45,235 nucleotides of DNA. It comes from an uncultured Bacteroidaceae bacterium. GTDB taxonomy: Bacteria > Bacteroidota > Bacteroidia > Bacteroidales > Bacteroidaceae. Below, piece after piece: positions 34,401 to 42,032 of this stretch; position 1 is the stretch's first letter; the number at the start of each line of letters is the position of its first letter. Where the stretch lies: NCBI GenBank assembly GCA_905236985.1, contig CAJORF010000094.1, forward strand, positions 1 to 45,235, written 5' to 3'. The translations under genes and the position numbers were made by a program. Below the pieces are notes generated by a model, which ran no database searches, had not been told where the DNA came from, and saw only the letters and a list, made by a program, of their open reading frames with translations.

Positions 34401-34888
34401 ATGCCAACGTCACCATGACCATCAACGAGGACGGCACCGTCAACCTCTCTCTCAATGACTTCTGGCTGGCTACCGAGGACGGTGTGAAGACCCCGATTGG
34501 CAACATACAGCTGAACAACATCCTGCCCGTCGCTGTGGATGACAAGGACTACTATATGTTCATGACCTCCAACAGCATCAACATCCAGCCCGGCAGCGAC
34601 AACAGCATCGAATGGATCGGCCCCTATCTCAAAGAAATTCCCGTAATGATGCACGGCAAGATTGCCGAGGGACAGTTCTACGCCACCATCAGCATCTATA
34701 TGGCTTCGATGAACGAGAACATCATGGTTATCTTCGGCACCGACTTCACGGATGACATCGCTACGCTGAAGACCGACAGCCACATCACCACGTCAGCCAC
34801 CTACGATCTAAGCGGACGCCAAATCGTAAATCGCAAATTGAACAAGGGCATCTACATCGTCAATGGCCGCAAGGTCGTGATCAGATAA
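31412..34888 (+). CDS. 1158-residue T9SS cargo with PCMD-like and calycin-like repeats
   Basis: The product has a signal peptide (MMKKVFLYLMAFAASMSAQA). Two PCMD-like units follow, about residues 22-308 and 331-657; each begins with NGGFEQW or NGTFEQW, has a DVEFLYYSELE or NLEFVYYSELE core and ends in an Ig-like HSYAITFTG or HTYTVLFG strand. Three calycin/lipocalin-like repeats follow (about 663-794, 817-957, 976-1110), each with an MGP or IGP turn, an IPV or IPI strand, an I.I.M strand and a VIFG or VTFG end. The last 40 residues, YDLSGRQIVN to GIYIVNGRKVVIR, are a Prevotella-type T9SS sorting signal, so the protein should be exported through T9SS and anchored or released at the surface. A Pro-Ile-Asp linker (about 804-815) is encoded by 9-bp repeats. 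Ligand unknown. Confidence 0.87.
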   Translation: MMKKVFLYLMAFAASMSAQAQYQIQNGGFEQWDNEGESNVEPTHWNSFMSASGGLTGMAGKQVEPSSDAHSGSFAARIFGRSVFGVVAQGNLTTGRINMGSTNATDATGNYNYTDTSNDAFNQPFTGLPDAVRFWAKSSCAYGAGASCALHTDGYYQEPDANNNTATRIAKAEHTSIPNSEEWQEVVIPFTYDITDGTRPAYVLLSLMTSGQPGKGNKNDWMIADDVEFLYYSELETAIWNGSAVSFTGNTATIDGQYDESLLRLRIKGKGAKVTRDYNEGSLTLTILIEGDDISINPDNRHSYAITFTGNENPSDPVGPIIDPDEPSTGSALIPNGTFEQWKDACGNTIIVSSSEMQRPGIEPAEWNGSSIHFRRLLTNFSETLVEVVDGRSGKGVKLKNKSTTPIMLSSSKYVHPAYISFGTPWFFYSWTAINDLDDGCYGGMSFNRRPDAIRGDFRRATDSEEDAHIIAYMWKGTFKSKIGKKNNPGTEAENVDRAIMGKDTNVSGDGQLIASCDYAFRSTVGSNWQTITVPLEYVPGMESTLPEKMNIIISSADYWNHANMKENSTLEVDNLEFVYYSELEEATYDGQPIDFSSSPARIMSDYDPNRLVLKSNGRGATIHTDFDEAQKLLTITVKGSDIAENPANEHTYTVLFGPQVLRRVDYADLIKVTVNDYSSTPKRTTVTLEEMDNGVTNFILRDFTMGEVDNPTYVGTIKVEDLHFNSDNSFQDQRNIVIQEGEIPAGAAWMGPSLGEVPINMDGVIRNDSLLVKITIDMTAKLNQNIEVIFGESLINEIERENNPIDPIDPIDPIDSDVTIELKGTHVYTDDLIVTLDGNANAPQQTDIKVAFNENGTLNLSLENFMMESDGDVMGVGNIVLKNVPFVLRAGKAYATFKTSENVTISAGDDSSVMWMGPMLGSIPVTLSGKVGTDKLYCTIDINMVGVGVIHVTFGTDQGWPEIGSDEPKVDPILQERTYLSTLLVTVNGETSHPENANVTMTINEDGTVNLSLNDFWLATEDGVKTPIGNIQLNNILPVAVDDKDYYMFMTSNSINIQPGSDNSIEWIGPYLKEIPVMMHGKIAEGQFYATISIYMASMNENIMVIFGTDFTDDIATLKTDSHITTSATYDLSGRQIVNRKLNKGIYIVNGRKVVIR
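33824..33859 (+). repeat. Four tandem 9-bp repeats encoding a Pro-Ile-Asp linker
   Basis: CCCATTGAT, CCCATTGAC, CCCATTGAT and CCTATTGAT follow one another exactly. Each unit keeps frame, so slippage would change linker length between the first and second calycin-like repeats without breaking the protein. Confidence 0.8.
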
Positions 34889-34911
34889 ACGTCGCCGTTC
34901 GACGTATGTTT

Positions 34912-34946
34912 AAAATGAGCAAGGCTTCGGTCTTGCTCATTTTTTT
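34912..34946 (+). terminator. Intrinsic terminator of the PCMD operon
   Basis: AAAATGAGCAAG (34912-34923) pairs with CTTGCTCATTTT (34932-34943); inside, a G-T and a C-G pair close a TTCG tetraloop. Six T end the structure. This is the clearest intrinsic terminator in the window. Confidence 0.85.
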
Positions 34947-34973
34947 CGTCCCGTCTATGTATTTTTCCCTTAC

Positions 34974-35007
34974 TTTGTCCTTATATTCAAAAAAATATGT
35001 AACTTTG
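34974..35007 (+). promoter_or_regulatory. Promoter of the cyclophilin-alkaline phosphatase unit
   Basis: TTTG (34974-34977), 22-base spacer, TAACTTTG (35000-35007). The ATG at 35012 begins only 5 bases after the box, so the transcript probably starts at or next to the ATG and would be leaderless. Confidence 0.55.
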
Positions 35008-35011
35008 CGCC

Positions 35012-35710
35012 ATGAAAAAGCGATTCCTACTCATCTTTGTCCTACCGCCACTCTTTGCTATGGCCCTTTCCGCCAAGCCTAAGCCGCAACGCGTGCGCAT
35101 CGAAACCACTGCGGGCATCATTCGCGTTGAGCTGAGCGACGAGACACCCCGCCACCGCGACAACTTCGTGAAGCTTTGTCGCGCGGGTTTCTACGACAGT
35201 ACGCTCTTCCATCGTGTCATCAAGGACTTTATGATTCAGGGGGGCGACCCCGACAGTCGGGTGAAAATGATCGGCGACTCCCTCCTCTCCCCATCCCGCG
35301 AGAAGCCTTTGGGCGACGGAGGACCGGGCTATGACATCGAAGCGGAGTTCAACCTACCCTGGCTCTATCATGTCCGAGGAGCCTTGGCCGCCGCACGGGA
35401 GAGCGACGATGTCAATCCCGAGATGCGTAGCAGCGGCTCGCAGTTCTACATCGTCTATGGCCGCTCATGGGGAGAGAACTCATTAGGCAAGCAGCGCGGT
35501 GCCCTCGAGGAGCAAGGCATAGAGATGACCTACGATATGTGGAACGACTACCTCCAGTACGGCGGCTCCCCACATCTCGACGGCACATACACCGTCTTCG
35601 GGCACGTCATCGATGGCATGAAGGTCGTCAAGGCCATACAAGCCCAGCCCACCGACAAGGATGACCGTCCCCTGAAGGACATCATCATCATCCACACAAT
35701 CGTAGAATAA
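35012..35710 (+). CDS. Secreted cyclophilin-type peptidyl-prolyl isomerase
   Basis: The 232-residue product has a signal peptide (MKKRFLLIFVLPPLFAMALS) and one cyclophilin domain. Motifs are RVELSDETPRHRDNFVKLC, YDSTLFHRVIKDFMIQGGDP with the catalytic Arg of FHRV, RSSGSQFYIVYG, and TVFGHVIDGMKVVKAI. An insert at about residues 160-185 (EEQGIEMTYDMWNDYLQYGG) replaces the shorter loop of E. coli PpiA and is common in Bacteroidetes forms. It would assist folding of exported proteins in the periplasm. The only plausible start is ATG 35012, since the signal peptide begins there, although the promoter leaves no leader. The alkaline phosphatase gene follows after 57 bp without a promoter box. Confidence 0.93.
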   Translation: MKKRFLLIFVLPPLFAMALSAKPKPQRVRIETTAGIIRVELSDETPRHRDNFVKLCRAGFYDSTLFHRVIKDFMIQGGDPDSRVKMIGDSLLSPSREKPLGDGGPGYDIEAEFNLPWLYHVRGALAAARESDDVNPEMRSSGSQFYIVYGRSWGENSLGKQRGALEEQGIEMTYDMWNDYLQYGGSPHLDGTYTVFGHVIDGMKVVKAIQAQPTDKDDRPLKDIIIIHTIVE

Positions 35711-35767
35711 TCGTCCCCCTCCCATAGCAATCATTCCATTCAAGCAACTCATAAACAATCCCAGACT

Positions 35768-37195
35768 ATGAAACAGCGTTTTCTCAGCTGCATCCTCGCA
35801 GCATTCATCGCCCTCACGGCCTCCGCTGAGGTGAAGTACGTTTTCTATTTCATCGGCGACGGTATGGGCGTCAACCAGATCAACGTCACAGAGACCTATC
35901 TTGCTGCCCTCAAGGGTAAGATTGGCTACGAACCCATCCTCATGGCGAGCCTGCCCGTCGTGGGTATGGTCAACACTTATTCCGCCACCAATGGCGTCAC
36001 CGACTCCGCAGCGGGCGGCACCGCACTTGCCTCTGGCCATAAGACCAAGAACGGTGCTATCGGCGTGCTCGAAGACCTCGAGACTCCCTGCACCAGCATC
36101 GCCGCCTGGGCGCAGAAAGCAGGCAAGGCAGTCGGCATAGCCACCACGGTGGCCATCACGCACGCCACCCCAGCCTCCTTCTACGGCCATCAGCCCAGCC
36201 GTCAAATGTACTACGAGATCGGACAGGATCTCTGCCGCAGCGGCTACGACTTCTTCGCCGGTGCCGACTTCCACCGTCCCAACACCAAGGAAGGCGAGCC
36301 CTCACTCCGCGAGCAGGCGAAGGCTGCCGGCTATACCATCCTCACCGGCGGTTACAAGGAATACATGAAGAAAGGGCGCAAGGCCGACAAGCTCATCCTC
36401 CTACAGAGCGACTACCAGAACGAGAAGCTCGGTAGCGACCATCTCCCCTACGCCCTCGACCAAGATAAGAATGACCTCACTCTCGAGCAAATCGTACGTG
36501 CCGGCATCAACTACCTCACCGGCAAGCAGAAGGACGGCTTCTTCTTCCAGATCGAAGGGGGCATGATCGACTACGCCTGCCATCGCAACGACATTGGCAA
36601 TGCCATCAACGAGGTGCTCGATATGGACAAGGCCGTTAAGGTTGCCTACGAGTTCTACCAGCAACACCCCGATGAAACCATCATCGTCATCACTGCCGAC
36701 CATGAGACAGGCGGTCTCGTCATGGGCAAAGGACCCTACGAGCTGCACACCGACTTGCTGAAGTACCAGCGTCGAAGCATCGACGAGCTCAAATGGATCC
36801 TCGGCGAGCAGTACAAGAAATCACCGAAGAAGTTTACATGGACTGCCGTAGAAAAACAGCTGCGCGAACTCATGGGATTCGGAGCGGGCATCACACTCTC
36901 CGATAACCAGAACGAGCGTCTGCAACATCGTTGGAAAGCCATCGAAACTGCCATCACCGAGGCCGGTGCCGCAGCTGATGACAAAGCCGTCAGCGACCGT
37001 ATCAACGACCTCTGCGAAACCACCAAGCACATCCTCTCCGAAGTAGCCCTCATCAGCTGGGCCAGCGGAGGACACTCCAACGGCTACGTCCCCGTCTATG
37101 CCATTGGCCCTGGAACTGAAGTATTCCAAGGACGTATCAACAACACCGAGATAGCCCCCGCAATGGCTAAGATTGCTGGCTACGAAGCTGAATAA
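35768..37195 (+). CDS. Periplasmic alkaline phosphatase
   Basis: The 475-residue product has a signal peptide (cleavage near LTASA, residue 20) and an alkaline phosphatase domain. Metal and catalytic features: Asp in FIGDGMGVNQ, nucleophile Ser in VTDSAAGGTALASG, Glu/Asp/His in IEGGMIDYACHRND, Asp/His in VITADHETGG, and His in WASGGHSNGYVPVYA. The set is complete, so it should be an active zinc phosphomonoesterase. A helical insert between about residues 330 and 420 (charged, Lys/Glu-rich) forms the crown-like part. It may work with the secreted nucleotidase at 10603 in phosphate scavenging (inference). No Pho-box is recognisable. 22-bp repeats lie downstream. Confidence 0.95.
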   Translation: MKQRFLSCILAAFIALTASAEVKYVFYFIGDGMGVNQINVTETYLAALKGKIGYEPILMASLPVVGMVNTYSATNGVTDSAAGGTALASGHKTKNGAIGVLEDLETPCTSIAAWAQKAGKAVGIATTVAITHATPASFYGHQPSRQMYYEIGQDLCRSGYDFFAGADFHRPNTKEGEPSLREQAKAAGYTILTGGYKEYMKKGRKADKLILLQSDYQNEKLGSDHLPYALDQDKNDLTLEQIVRAGINYLTGKQKDGFFFQIEGGMIDYACHRNDIGNAINEVLDMDKAVKVAYEFYQQHPDETIIVITADHETGGLVMGKGPYELHTDLLKYQRRSIDELKWILGEQYKKSPKKFTWTAVEKQLRELMGFGAGITLSDNQNERLQHRWKAIETAITEAGAAADDKAVSDRINDLCETTKHILSEVALISWASGGHSNGYVPVYAIGPGTEVFQGRINNTEIAPAMAKIAGYEAE

Positions 37196-37267
37196 ACCCC
37201 ATTGGATGTCTGTGGATTCCAAACTCTCGGCATGAGCAATGACGAAGTGAATACTTGGCACACCTAG

Positions 37268-37355
37268 GTCTTCCAAGCAGAACACCAAGGTGTGCCAAAC
37301 ATTACACCCGGGTGTTCCAAGCAGAACACCTTCGTTTTCCAATCTGAAACACTAT
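37268..37355. repeat. Four degenerate 22-bp tandem repeats after the phosphatase gene
   Basis: Units start at 37268, 37290, 37312 and 37334 and share the frame GTnTTCCAAGCAGAACACCnnn; units 1 and 3 share a 16-base core TTCCAAGCAGAACACC. A weaker fifth unit may precede at about 37246. They lie between convergent phosphatase and ispH genes, in a 186-bp gap with no gene. Confidence 0.75.
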
Positions 37356-37381
37356 ATGTATTGGCTGAGACTCCTTGGTGA

Positions 37382-38272
37382 CTAGTATGTTTTCATTAGC
37401 CCAAGTGCGTCGATGATTTCGTGAACGCGCTCACGACACTGTTCCATGAGCCACTTGGGCGTGGAGGTGGCTCCGCAGATGCCAATGGTCTGCGGATGGT
37501 TGGCGAAGAAGGTGGGGCTGATTTCGGCGGGCGAGTCGATGAGATGAGACTGTGTATTGACGGCGCGACACTCTTCGAAGAGGACGTGCCCGTTGGAACT
37601 CTTGTGACCACAGACGAAGAGCACAACATCGTGGCAGGCGGCAAACTCGCGGATGTGCGGCATACGGTTGGCGACCTGACGACAGATGGTATCGGCATAG
37701 GTGAAGGTGGCAGAAGGCGAGATGTGCGCCCGAATGAACTCAACGACTTGACGGAAGCCCTCAAGGGATTTGGTGGTCTGCGAGTAGAGGGCAATGTCGC
37801 GGCTGAAATCAAGCTGCACAGCCTCGTCAGGTGTCTCGATGACGATGGCAGTGCCCTCGGTCTGTCCCACAAGTCCGAGTACCTCGGCATGACCGCGCTT
37901 ACCGAAGATGACGATCTGCTTGAGATGCGAAGGGTCGGACTCGTACTCGCGGCGGATACGTTCCTGCAAGTGCAGAACGACAGGACAAGTGGCATCAATG
38001 AGCATAATGCCGTTCTCAGCGGCACGGGCGTATGTCGATGGGGGTTCGCCATGGGCACGGAGCAAAACGCGGGCATCGCGCAGGGAGGCGAACTGGCTGT
38101 GATCGATAGTGGTGAGCCCCAATGCCTGCAGACGTTGAACCTCACGCCCATTGTGTACGATGTCGCCGAGGCAGTAGAGCTGACGCCCTGCTGTCAATTC
38201 CTCCTCGGCCTTGCCAATAGCGCGGGTTACGCCGAAGCAGAAGCCTGAACCTGAGTCGATCTCGATGACCAT
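37382..38272 (-). CDS. ispH: 4-hydroxy-3-methylbut-2-enyl diphosphate reductase
   Basis: IspH makes IPP and DMAPP, the last step of the MEP isoprenoid pathway, using a [4Fe-4S] cluster. The 296-residue product has the three cluster cysteines in GSGFCFGV (C12), DATCPVV (about 95) and FVCGHKSSNGHVL/ADTICRQVANR (about 196), and the catalytic region IGICGATSTPKWLMEQ near the C-terminus. This is typical length and order. It is third in the minus-strand unit porQ-cmk-ispH, separated from cmk by 39 bp of TTAACG/GTTAAC-type repeated text. Confidence 0.95.
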   Translation of the reverse strand: MVIEIDSGSGFCFGVTRAIGKAEEELTAGRQLYCLGDIVHNGREVQRLQALGLTTIDHSQFASLRDARVLLRAHGEPPSTYARAAENGIMLIDATCPVVLHLQERIRREYESDPSHLKQIVIFGKRGHAEVLGLVGQTEGTAIVIETPDEAVQLDFSRDIALYSQTTKSLEGFRQVVEFIRAHISPSATFTYADTICRQVANRMPHIREFAACHDVVLFVCGHKSSNGHVLFEECRAVNTQSHLIDSPAEISPTFFANHPQTIGICGATSTPKWLMEQCRERVHEIIDALGLMKTY

Positions 38273-38311
38273 ATAAATAGATTAACAGTTTAACGGATTA
38301 GCAGACTAACG

Positions 38312-38995
38312 TTAATGCGTTAATTTGAAGTATTGCTCCAGCAGCCATTGTTTCTGCTCCTCAATGGTGAGATGGCTATTGTCGAGGACGAGGGCATCGG
38401 GGGCTTGGCGCAGGGGTGCTACTTCGCGTGTAGAGTCGATGCGGTCGCGCTCGCGCAGGTTATCGAGGACCTCCTGGAAGTCGGCGGGTTGTCCCTTGGC
38501 CACGAGTTCGTCGTAGCGGCGTTGTGCGCGTATCTCATCAGATGCGGTGACGAAGATCTTAAGCTCAGCATCGGGGAAGACGGCAGTACCGATGTCGCGA
38601 CCGTCCATGACAATGCCTCCCTCACGTCCCATAGCCTGCTGCTGAGCAGTCATGGCAGCACGCACGAAGGGCAAGGCAGCAATGGGGCTGACGTGCGAAG
38701 ATACTTCCATCGTGCGGATGCGCTGCTCGACGTTCTCGCCGTTGAGGTAGGTGTCGGGGCGTCCTGTCTCGGCATTGAGTCGGAAGCTGACCTGTATCTC
38801 CGGCATGAGGGCTTCGAGCGCAGCAGTGTCGATGGTGCCGTCTGCAGCGATGAGTCCGTGCTCGAGGGCAAAGAGTGCGCAGCAGCGGTACATAGCACCG
38901 CTATCAATATAAATGTAACCGATCTCACGGGCGAGATCCTTGGCCATCGTGCTCTTGCCGCACGAGCTGTGGCCGTCAATGGCAATGGTGATCAT
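38312..38995 (-). CDS. cmk: Cytidylate kinase
   Basis: Cmk phosphorylates CMP and dCMP. The 227-residue product shows the P-loop [15 protein letters not shown] at the N-terminus, [17 protein letters not shown], the NMP-binding insert with [15 protein letters not shown], the [20 protein letters not shown] motif, and [13 protein letters not shown] with conserved Asp/Arg. The length is typical. Its ATG overlaps the porQ stop by four bases (ATGA), indicating translational coupling. Confidence 0.96.
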   Translation of the reverse strand: MITIAIDGHSSCGKSTMAKDLAREIGYIYIDSGAMYRCCALFALEHGLIAADGTIDTAALEALMPEIQVSFRLNAETGRPDTYLNGENVEQRIRTMEVSSHVSPIAALPFVRAAMTAQQQAMGREGGIVMDGRDIGTAVFPDAELKIFVTASDEIRAQRRYDELVAKGQPADFQEVLDNLRERDRIDSTREVAPLRQAPDALVLDNSHLTIEEQKQWLLEQYFKLTH

Positions 38996-39981
38996 AAGTG
39001 GTATTGTGCAGTAATCATAAAGCTTGGCATGGAGACGTGGTACTTGGCGTATGCCAGACCGAGGCTGAACTTCTTCAGGTTGAGACCAGCACCGAAGCTG
39101 AGACCGGCACCATGAGCCGAGCCTGCCGCCTTGAGTTCGGCTGCACGACGGAAGTTGTAACCAGCGGAGATATAGAACAAGTCCATGGGAACGATGTCAA
39201 CACCCACGATGAAATGGTTCAGCAGGATGCGTCCGGCCTTTTCCGTCTCGCGTGAAGGGTTGTAGTAGCTGCGAGAGGTCCAACGCGTGAGGTCAACCAT
39301 GGTCACGGAAAAACGTATGGGTGCTTTGGCCAGCTGCTGGGTGAAGCCTACACGAAGGTCGATGGGCAGATGTTCGCGGGTGTTGCCAAAAGCCTTGACC
39401 TGACCACCCAGATTGGCCACAACGATGGAACCCGAGAAGCCCTTGTCGGCGTTGAGATAGTTGATGCCGAGATCCACAGCAAGTGCCACGGAGGTGTAAG
39501 GGCCATACTTCGAATAGACGAACTTGCCAGTGGCTCCGCCGGCGAGGTGGTCGGTGAGCGTGTAGGAATAGCCTCCGCAGATGGCCATATCCAGTGCCGA
39601 GAAATCGCCCATCTCAACGCCCTCGACCGTCATCTCCTTCATGGAACCATATCCCACGAACTGGGCTCCGATGCCCCACGTGCCACGTTCGCCCTGAGCC
39701 ATCGTCCAAGCGGCGTTGCCCGCTTTGATGCCTTGCATATAAGTGAAAAAGCCAAGGTTGATGGAGCGGTCGCTGGCGTTGGACATCAGTGACGGGTTTT
39801 GGAACAGCAGCGAGGCGTCATCGTCGGAGAGAGAAATGTTGGTGCCGCCCAGGGCTGTGGCATGAGCCGAGGTAGGCAGACGGAGGAAGTTATAGATGGT
39901 GGTGCTCTCATTCTGCGCCATCATGAAAGAGGGGCAGACGAGAAGCAGAACGAGCGTGATGAAGAGAAAAAATGGTCTCAT
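38992..39981 (-). CDS. porQ: Type IX secretion system protein PorQ
   Basis: From ATG 39981 the product has 329 residues: signal peptide ([20 protein letters not shown], cleavage near MMAQ) and a FadL/PorV-like barrel. Diagnostic text includes [53 protein letters not shown] and the C-terminal strand MITAQYHL. PorQ is an outer-membrane T9SS component that, with PorZ, attaches to the PorV-PorU attachment complex. The order porQ-cmk-ispH is a recurrent Bacteroidetes arrangement. An upstream GTG at 40008 is excluded because the promoter box lies at 39998-40005. Confidence 0.92.
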   Translation of the reverse strand: MRPFFLFITLVLLLVCPSFMMAQNESTTIYNFLRLPTSAHATALGGTNISLSDDDASLLFQNPSLMSNASDRSINLGFFTYMQGIKAGNAAWTMAQGERGTWGIGAQFVGYGSMKEMTVEGVEMGDFSALDMAICGGYSYTLTDHLAGGATGKFVYSKYGPYTSVALAVDLGINYLNADKGFSGSIVVANLGGQVKAFGNTREHLPIDLRVGFTQQLAKAPIRFSVTMVDLTRWTSRSYYNPSRETEKAGRILLNHFIVGVDIVPMDLFYISAGYNFRRAAELKAAGSAHGAGLSFGAGLNLKKFSLGLAYAKYHVSMPSFMITAQYHL

Positions 39982-39997
39982 GTCATTAATTTGCGCA

Positions 39998-40005
39998 CAA
40001 AGGTA
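39998..40005 (-). promoter_or_regulatory. -7 box of the porQ-cmk-ispH operon
   Basis: TACCTTTG on the minus strand fits TAnnTTTG, 16 bases before ATG 39981, leaving a short leader. No consensus -33 is seen. The rest of the 221-bp divergent gap to 40203 is A-rich, with no gene. Confidence 0.5.
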
Positions 40006-40132
40006 CACATTATTTCAATAATATAACGTATGAAGAGGCCATTTTAGGGTATAAGAGGGCAAATTTTCATAAAAAAACACGTTCCAACGAAAAAAAATGA
40101 GCTAAAGGAAAGCGTGTATCGAAAAAATGTGT

Positions 40133-40140
40133 TACTTTTG
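40133..40140 (+). promoter_or_regulatory. -7 box of the TonB-like gene
   Basis: TACTTTTG fits TAnnTTTG, 62 bases before ATG 40203. Confidence 0.45.
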
Positions 40141-40202
40141 TCCCGTGGACGCTGAAAAATGCGTCACAAATGACATGTAATCAAATAAAACTATATACCA
40201 TT

Positions 40203-40916
40203 ATGGAAGAAACAAAATCAATGACTGAAGAGTTGCGCAGCCAACGTGGCACAAGCCTGCTGTTAGGCTATGTCCTGGTGCTCGCGCTGATGTTCGTGGC
40301 TTTCGAGTACACGACTCGAGACATCAAATTTGACACCTTGGAGCCCATTTATGAGAGCAACTTCGAGGAAGACATGATCCCCATCACCACACAGAAGGAG
40401 CAGATGGCTCCCCCGCCAGCTGCCGCTCCTAAGGTGGCTGAGATCCTGAACATCGTCGATGACGAGACTGATCTGACCGAAGAAGAGGTGCAGACCTCCG
40501 AGGAAGTGAACCAAGCCATCACGACGGCTGTCGGCGACGGTGCTCCCACGGTAGTTTCCGCAGGTCCTGTGGGTCCTGTCCGCGAGGAGTCTGACGATGA
40601 CCGTATCTTCGAGGTCGTTGAGGAAAACGCTCAGTTCCCCGGCGGCGACGATGCGTGCTACAAGTGGCTCTCTGACAACATCAAGTATCCCGCCATCGCA
40701 CAGGAGCAGGGCATTCAGGGTCGCGTATTCGTACAGTTCGTCGTCAACAAGGACGGCACCATCGTCGATGTGAAAGTGCTTCGCTCCCCGGATCCCTCTC
40801 TCTCGAAAGAAGCCGAGCGCGTTGTCAAGCTGATGCCGAAGTGGAAGCCCGCACGTCAGGGTAACAAGCCCGTGCGTTCACGCTTCAACCTGCCGGTGAT
40901 GTTCCGCCTGCAATAA
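40203..40916 (+). CDS. TonB-family energy transducer
   Basis: The 237-residue product has an N-terminal cytosolic stretch, one membrane helix at about 18-36 (SLLLGYVLVLALMFVAFEYT), a periplasmic linker and a C-terminal TonB domain (about 150-237) with YPAIAQEQGIQGRVFVQFVV, DGTIVDVKVLRSPDPSLSKE and RFNLPVMFRL. The linker is acidic (EEVQTSEE, EESDDD) with only one short Pro-Ala run, unlike the long Pro-Glu/Pro-Lys linker of E. coli TonB. It would pass proton-motive energy to outer-membrane receptors. exbB and exbD lie 2 kb downstream, separated by two housekeeping genes and a terminator. I chose ATG 40203 because the membrane helix then sits at the usual distance. Confidence 0.93.
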   Translation: MEETKSMTEELRSQRGTSLLLGYVLVLALMFVAFEYTTRDIKFDTLEPIYESNFEEDMIPITTQKEQMAPPPAAAPKVAEILNIVDDETDLTEEEVQTSEEVNQAITTAVGDGAPTVVSAGPVGPVREESDDDRIFEVVEENAQFPGGDDACYKWLSDNIKYPAIAQEQGIQGRVFVQFVVNKDGTIVDVKVLRSPDPSLSKEAERVVKLMPKWKPARQGNKPVRSRFNLPVMFRLQ

Positions 40917-40942
40917 AACCTATACCTTATTATATATATTAT

Positions 40943-40975
40943 AGAGGCTGCGCCAAGTATAGTGCAGCCTCTTTT
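40943..40975 (+). terminator. Intrinsic terminator after the TonB-like gene
   Basis: AGAGGCTGC (40943-40951) pairs with GCAGCCTCT (40964-40972) around a 12-base loop and ends in TTTT. It lies 14 bases before the start of the next gene. Confidence 0.7.
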
Positions 40976-40988
40976 GTTCCAAAAGAAA

Positions 40989-41957
40989 ATGAAACCAGCA
41001 AACGAAATACTCAGCATCGTCAACCAGGCTTTGGCAGACATGCCCTTTGACCGCCAGCCCATCAGACTGTATGAGCCTGTGAAATATGTGCTCTCCTTGG
41101 GCGGCAAGCGCATCCGTCCCGTGCTGATGCTCATGGCCTACGGGCTCTATCGCGATGAACTCGAAACCATACTGCCCACCGCACTTGGCATAGAGACCTA
41201 CCACAACTACACGCTCCTGCACGACGATGTCATGGACAAGGCCGACGTGCGCCGCGGCAAACCCACCGTGCATAAGGTCTGGGATGAGAACACCGCCATC
41301 CTTTCGGGTGACTCGATGCTCGTGTTGGCCTATCAGCTAATGAGCCAAACCGATGACAAGCACCTGCGCGCAGTGCTGGAACTTTTCACAGAGACCGCCC
41401 TCGAGATTGGCGAAGGCCAACAATACGACTTGGACTTTGAGTCGCGGATGGATGTTCGAGAAGAGGAATATATCGAGATGATTCGTCTGAAGACCTCTGT
41501 CTTATTGGCCTGTGCACTGAAGATAGGTGCCATACAGGCAGATGCCCCAACCGCGGACGCCGACCTGCTCTATCGTTTCGGAGAGAGCCTCGGATTGGCC
41601 TTCCAGCTACAAGATGACCTCCTCGATGTCTATGGCGATGCCAAGACATTCGGCAAACGAATCGGCGGCGACATTCTTGAGAACAAGAAGACCTTCATGC
41701 TCATCAATGCACTGCGACTGGCCAATGACTCACAACGGGCAGAGCTGGAGCGATGGTTGGCAGCACCGCCTACTCAGGAGAAAATCACTGCCGTCACGGC
41801 ACTCTACGACGCGATTGGCATCCGTGCACTGGCTGAGCAGAAAATCAACGATTACTTCGATCTCGCCTTTACTTGCCTCGATCGCGTAGCCTTACCCAGC
41901 GAGCGCAAACAGCCCCTGCGCGACTTCGCTCTGTCGTTGATGGGGAGGGAGAATTGA
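40989..41957 (+). CDS. Polyprenyl diphosphate synthase
   Basis: The 322-residue product is a trans-prenyltransferase that elongates allylic diphosphates with IPP. First aspartate motif: LLHDDVMDKADVRRG; second: LAFQLQDDLLDVYGD; also GGKRIRPVLMLMAYGLY near the N-terminus and GGDILENKKTFML. By size and family it could make the octaprenyl or related chain of menaquinone, or a shorter product; chain length is not safely readable. ATG 40989 is chosen since the upstream codons lie in the terminator hairpin. ispH in the same window supplies its substrates. Confidence 0.93.
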   Translation: MKPANEILSIVNQALADMPFDRQPIRLYEPVKYVLSLGGKRIRPVLMLMAYGLYRDELETILPTALGIETYHNYTLLHDDVMDKADVRRGKPTVHKVWDENTAILSGDSMLVLAYQLMSQTDDKHLRAVLELFTETALEIGEGQQYDLDFESRMDVREEEYIEMIRLKTSVLLACALKIGAIQADAPTADADLLYRFGESLGLAFQLQDDLLDVYGDAKTFGKRIGGDILENKKTFMLINALRLANDSQRAELERWLAAPPTQEKITAVTALYDAIGIRALAEQKINDYFDLAFTCLDRVALPSERKQPLRDFALSLMGREN

Positions 41958-42032
41958 TACGGTTAAAGAGTAACACATTAACAGATTAACACGTTAACTG
42001 GATTCTTTCACTTTTCATTCTTTCATTTTTCA

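Noticed and set aside
37246..37355. CRISPR array
   Set aside because: The 22-bp units abut without spacers, are degenerate and number four or five; no cas gene is present.
37421..38248. 275-codon plus-strand frame opposite ispH
   Set aside because: It is a shadow of ispH, whose cluster cysteines and length are complete on the minus strand.
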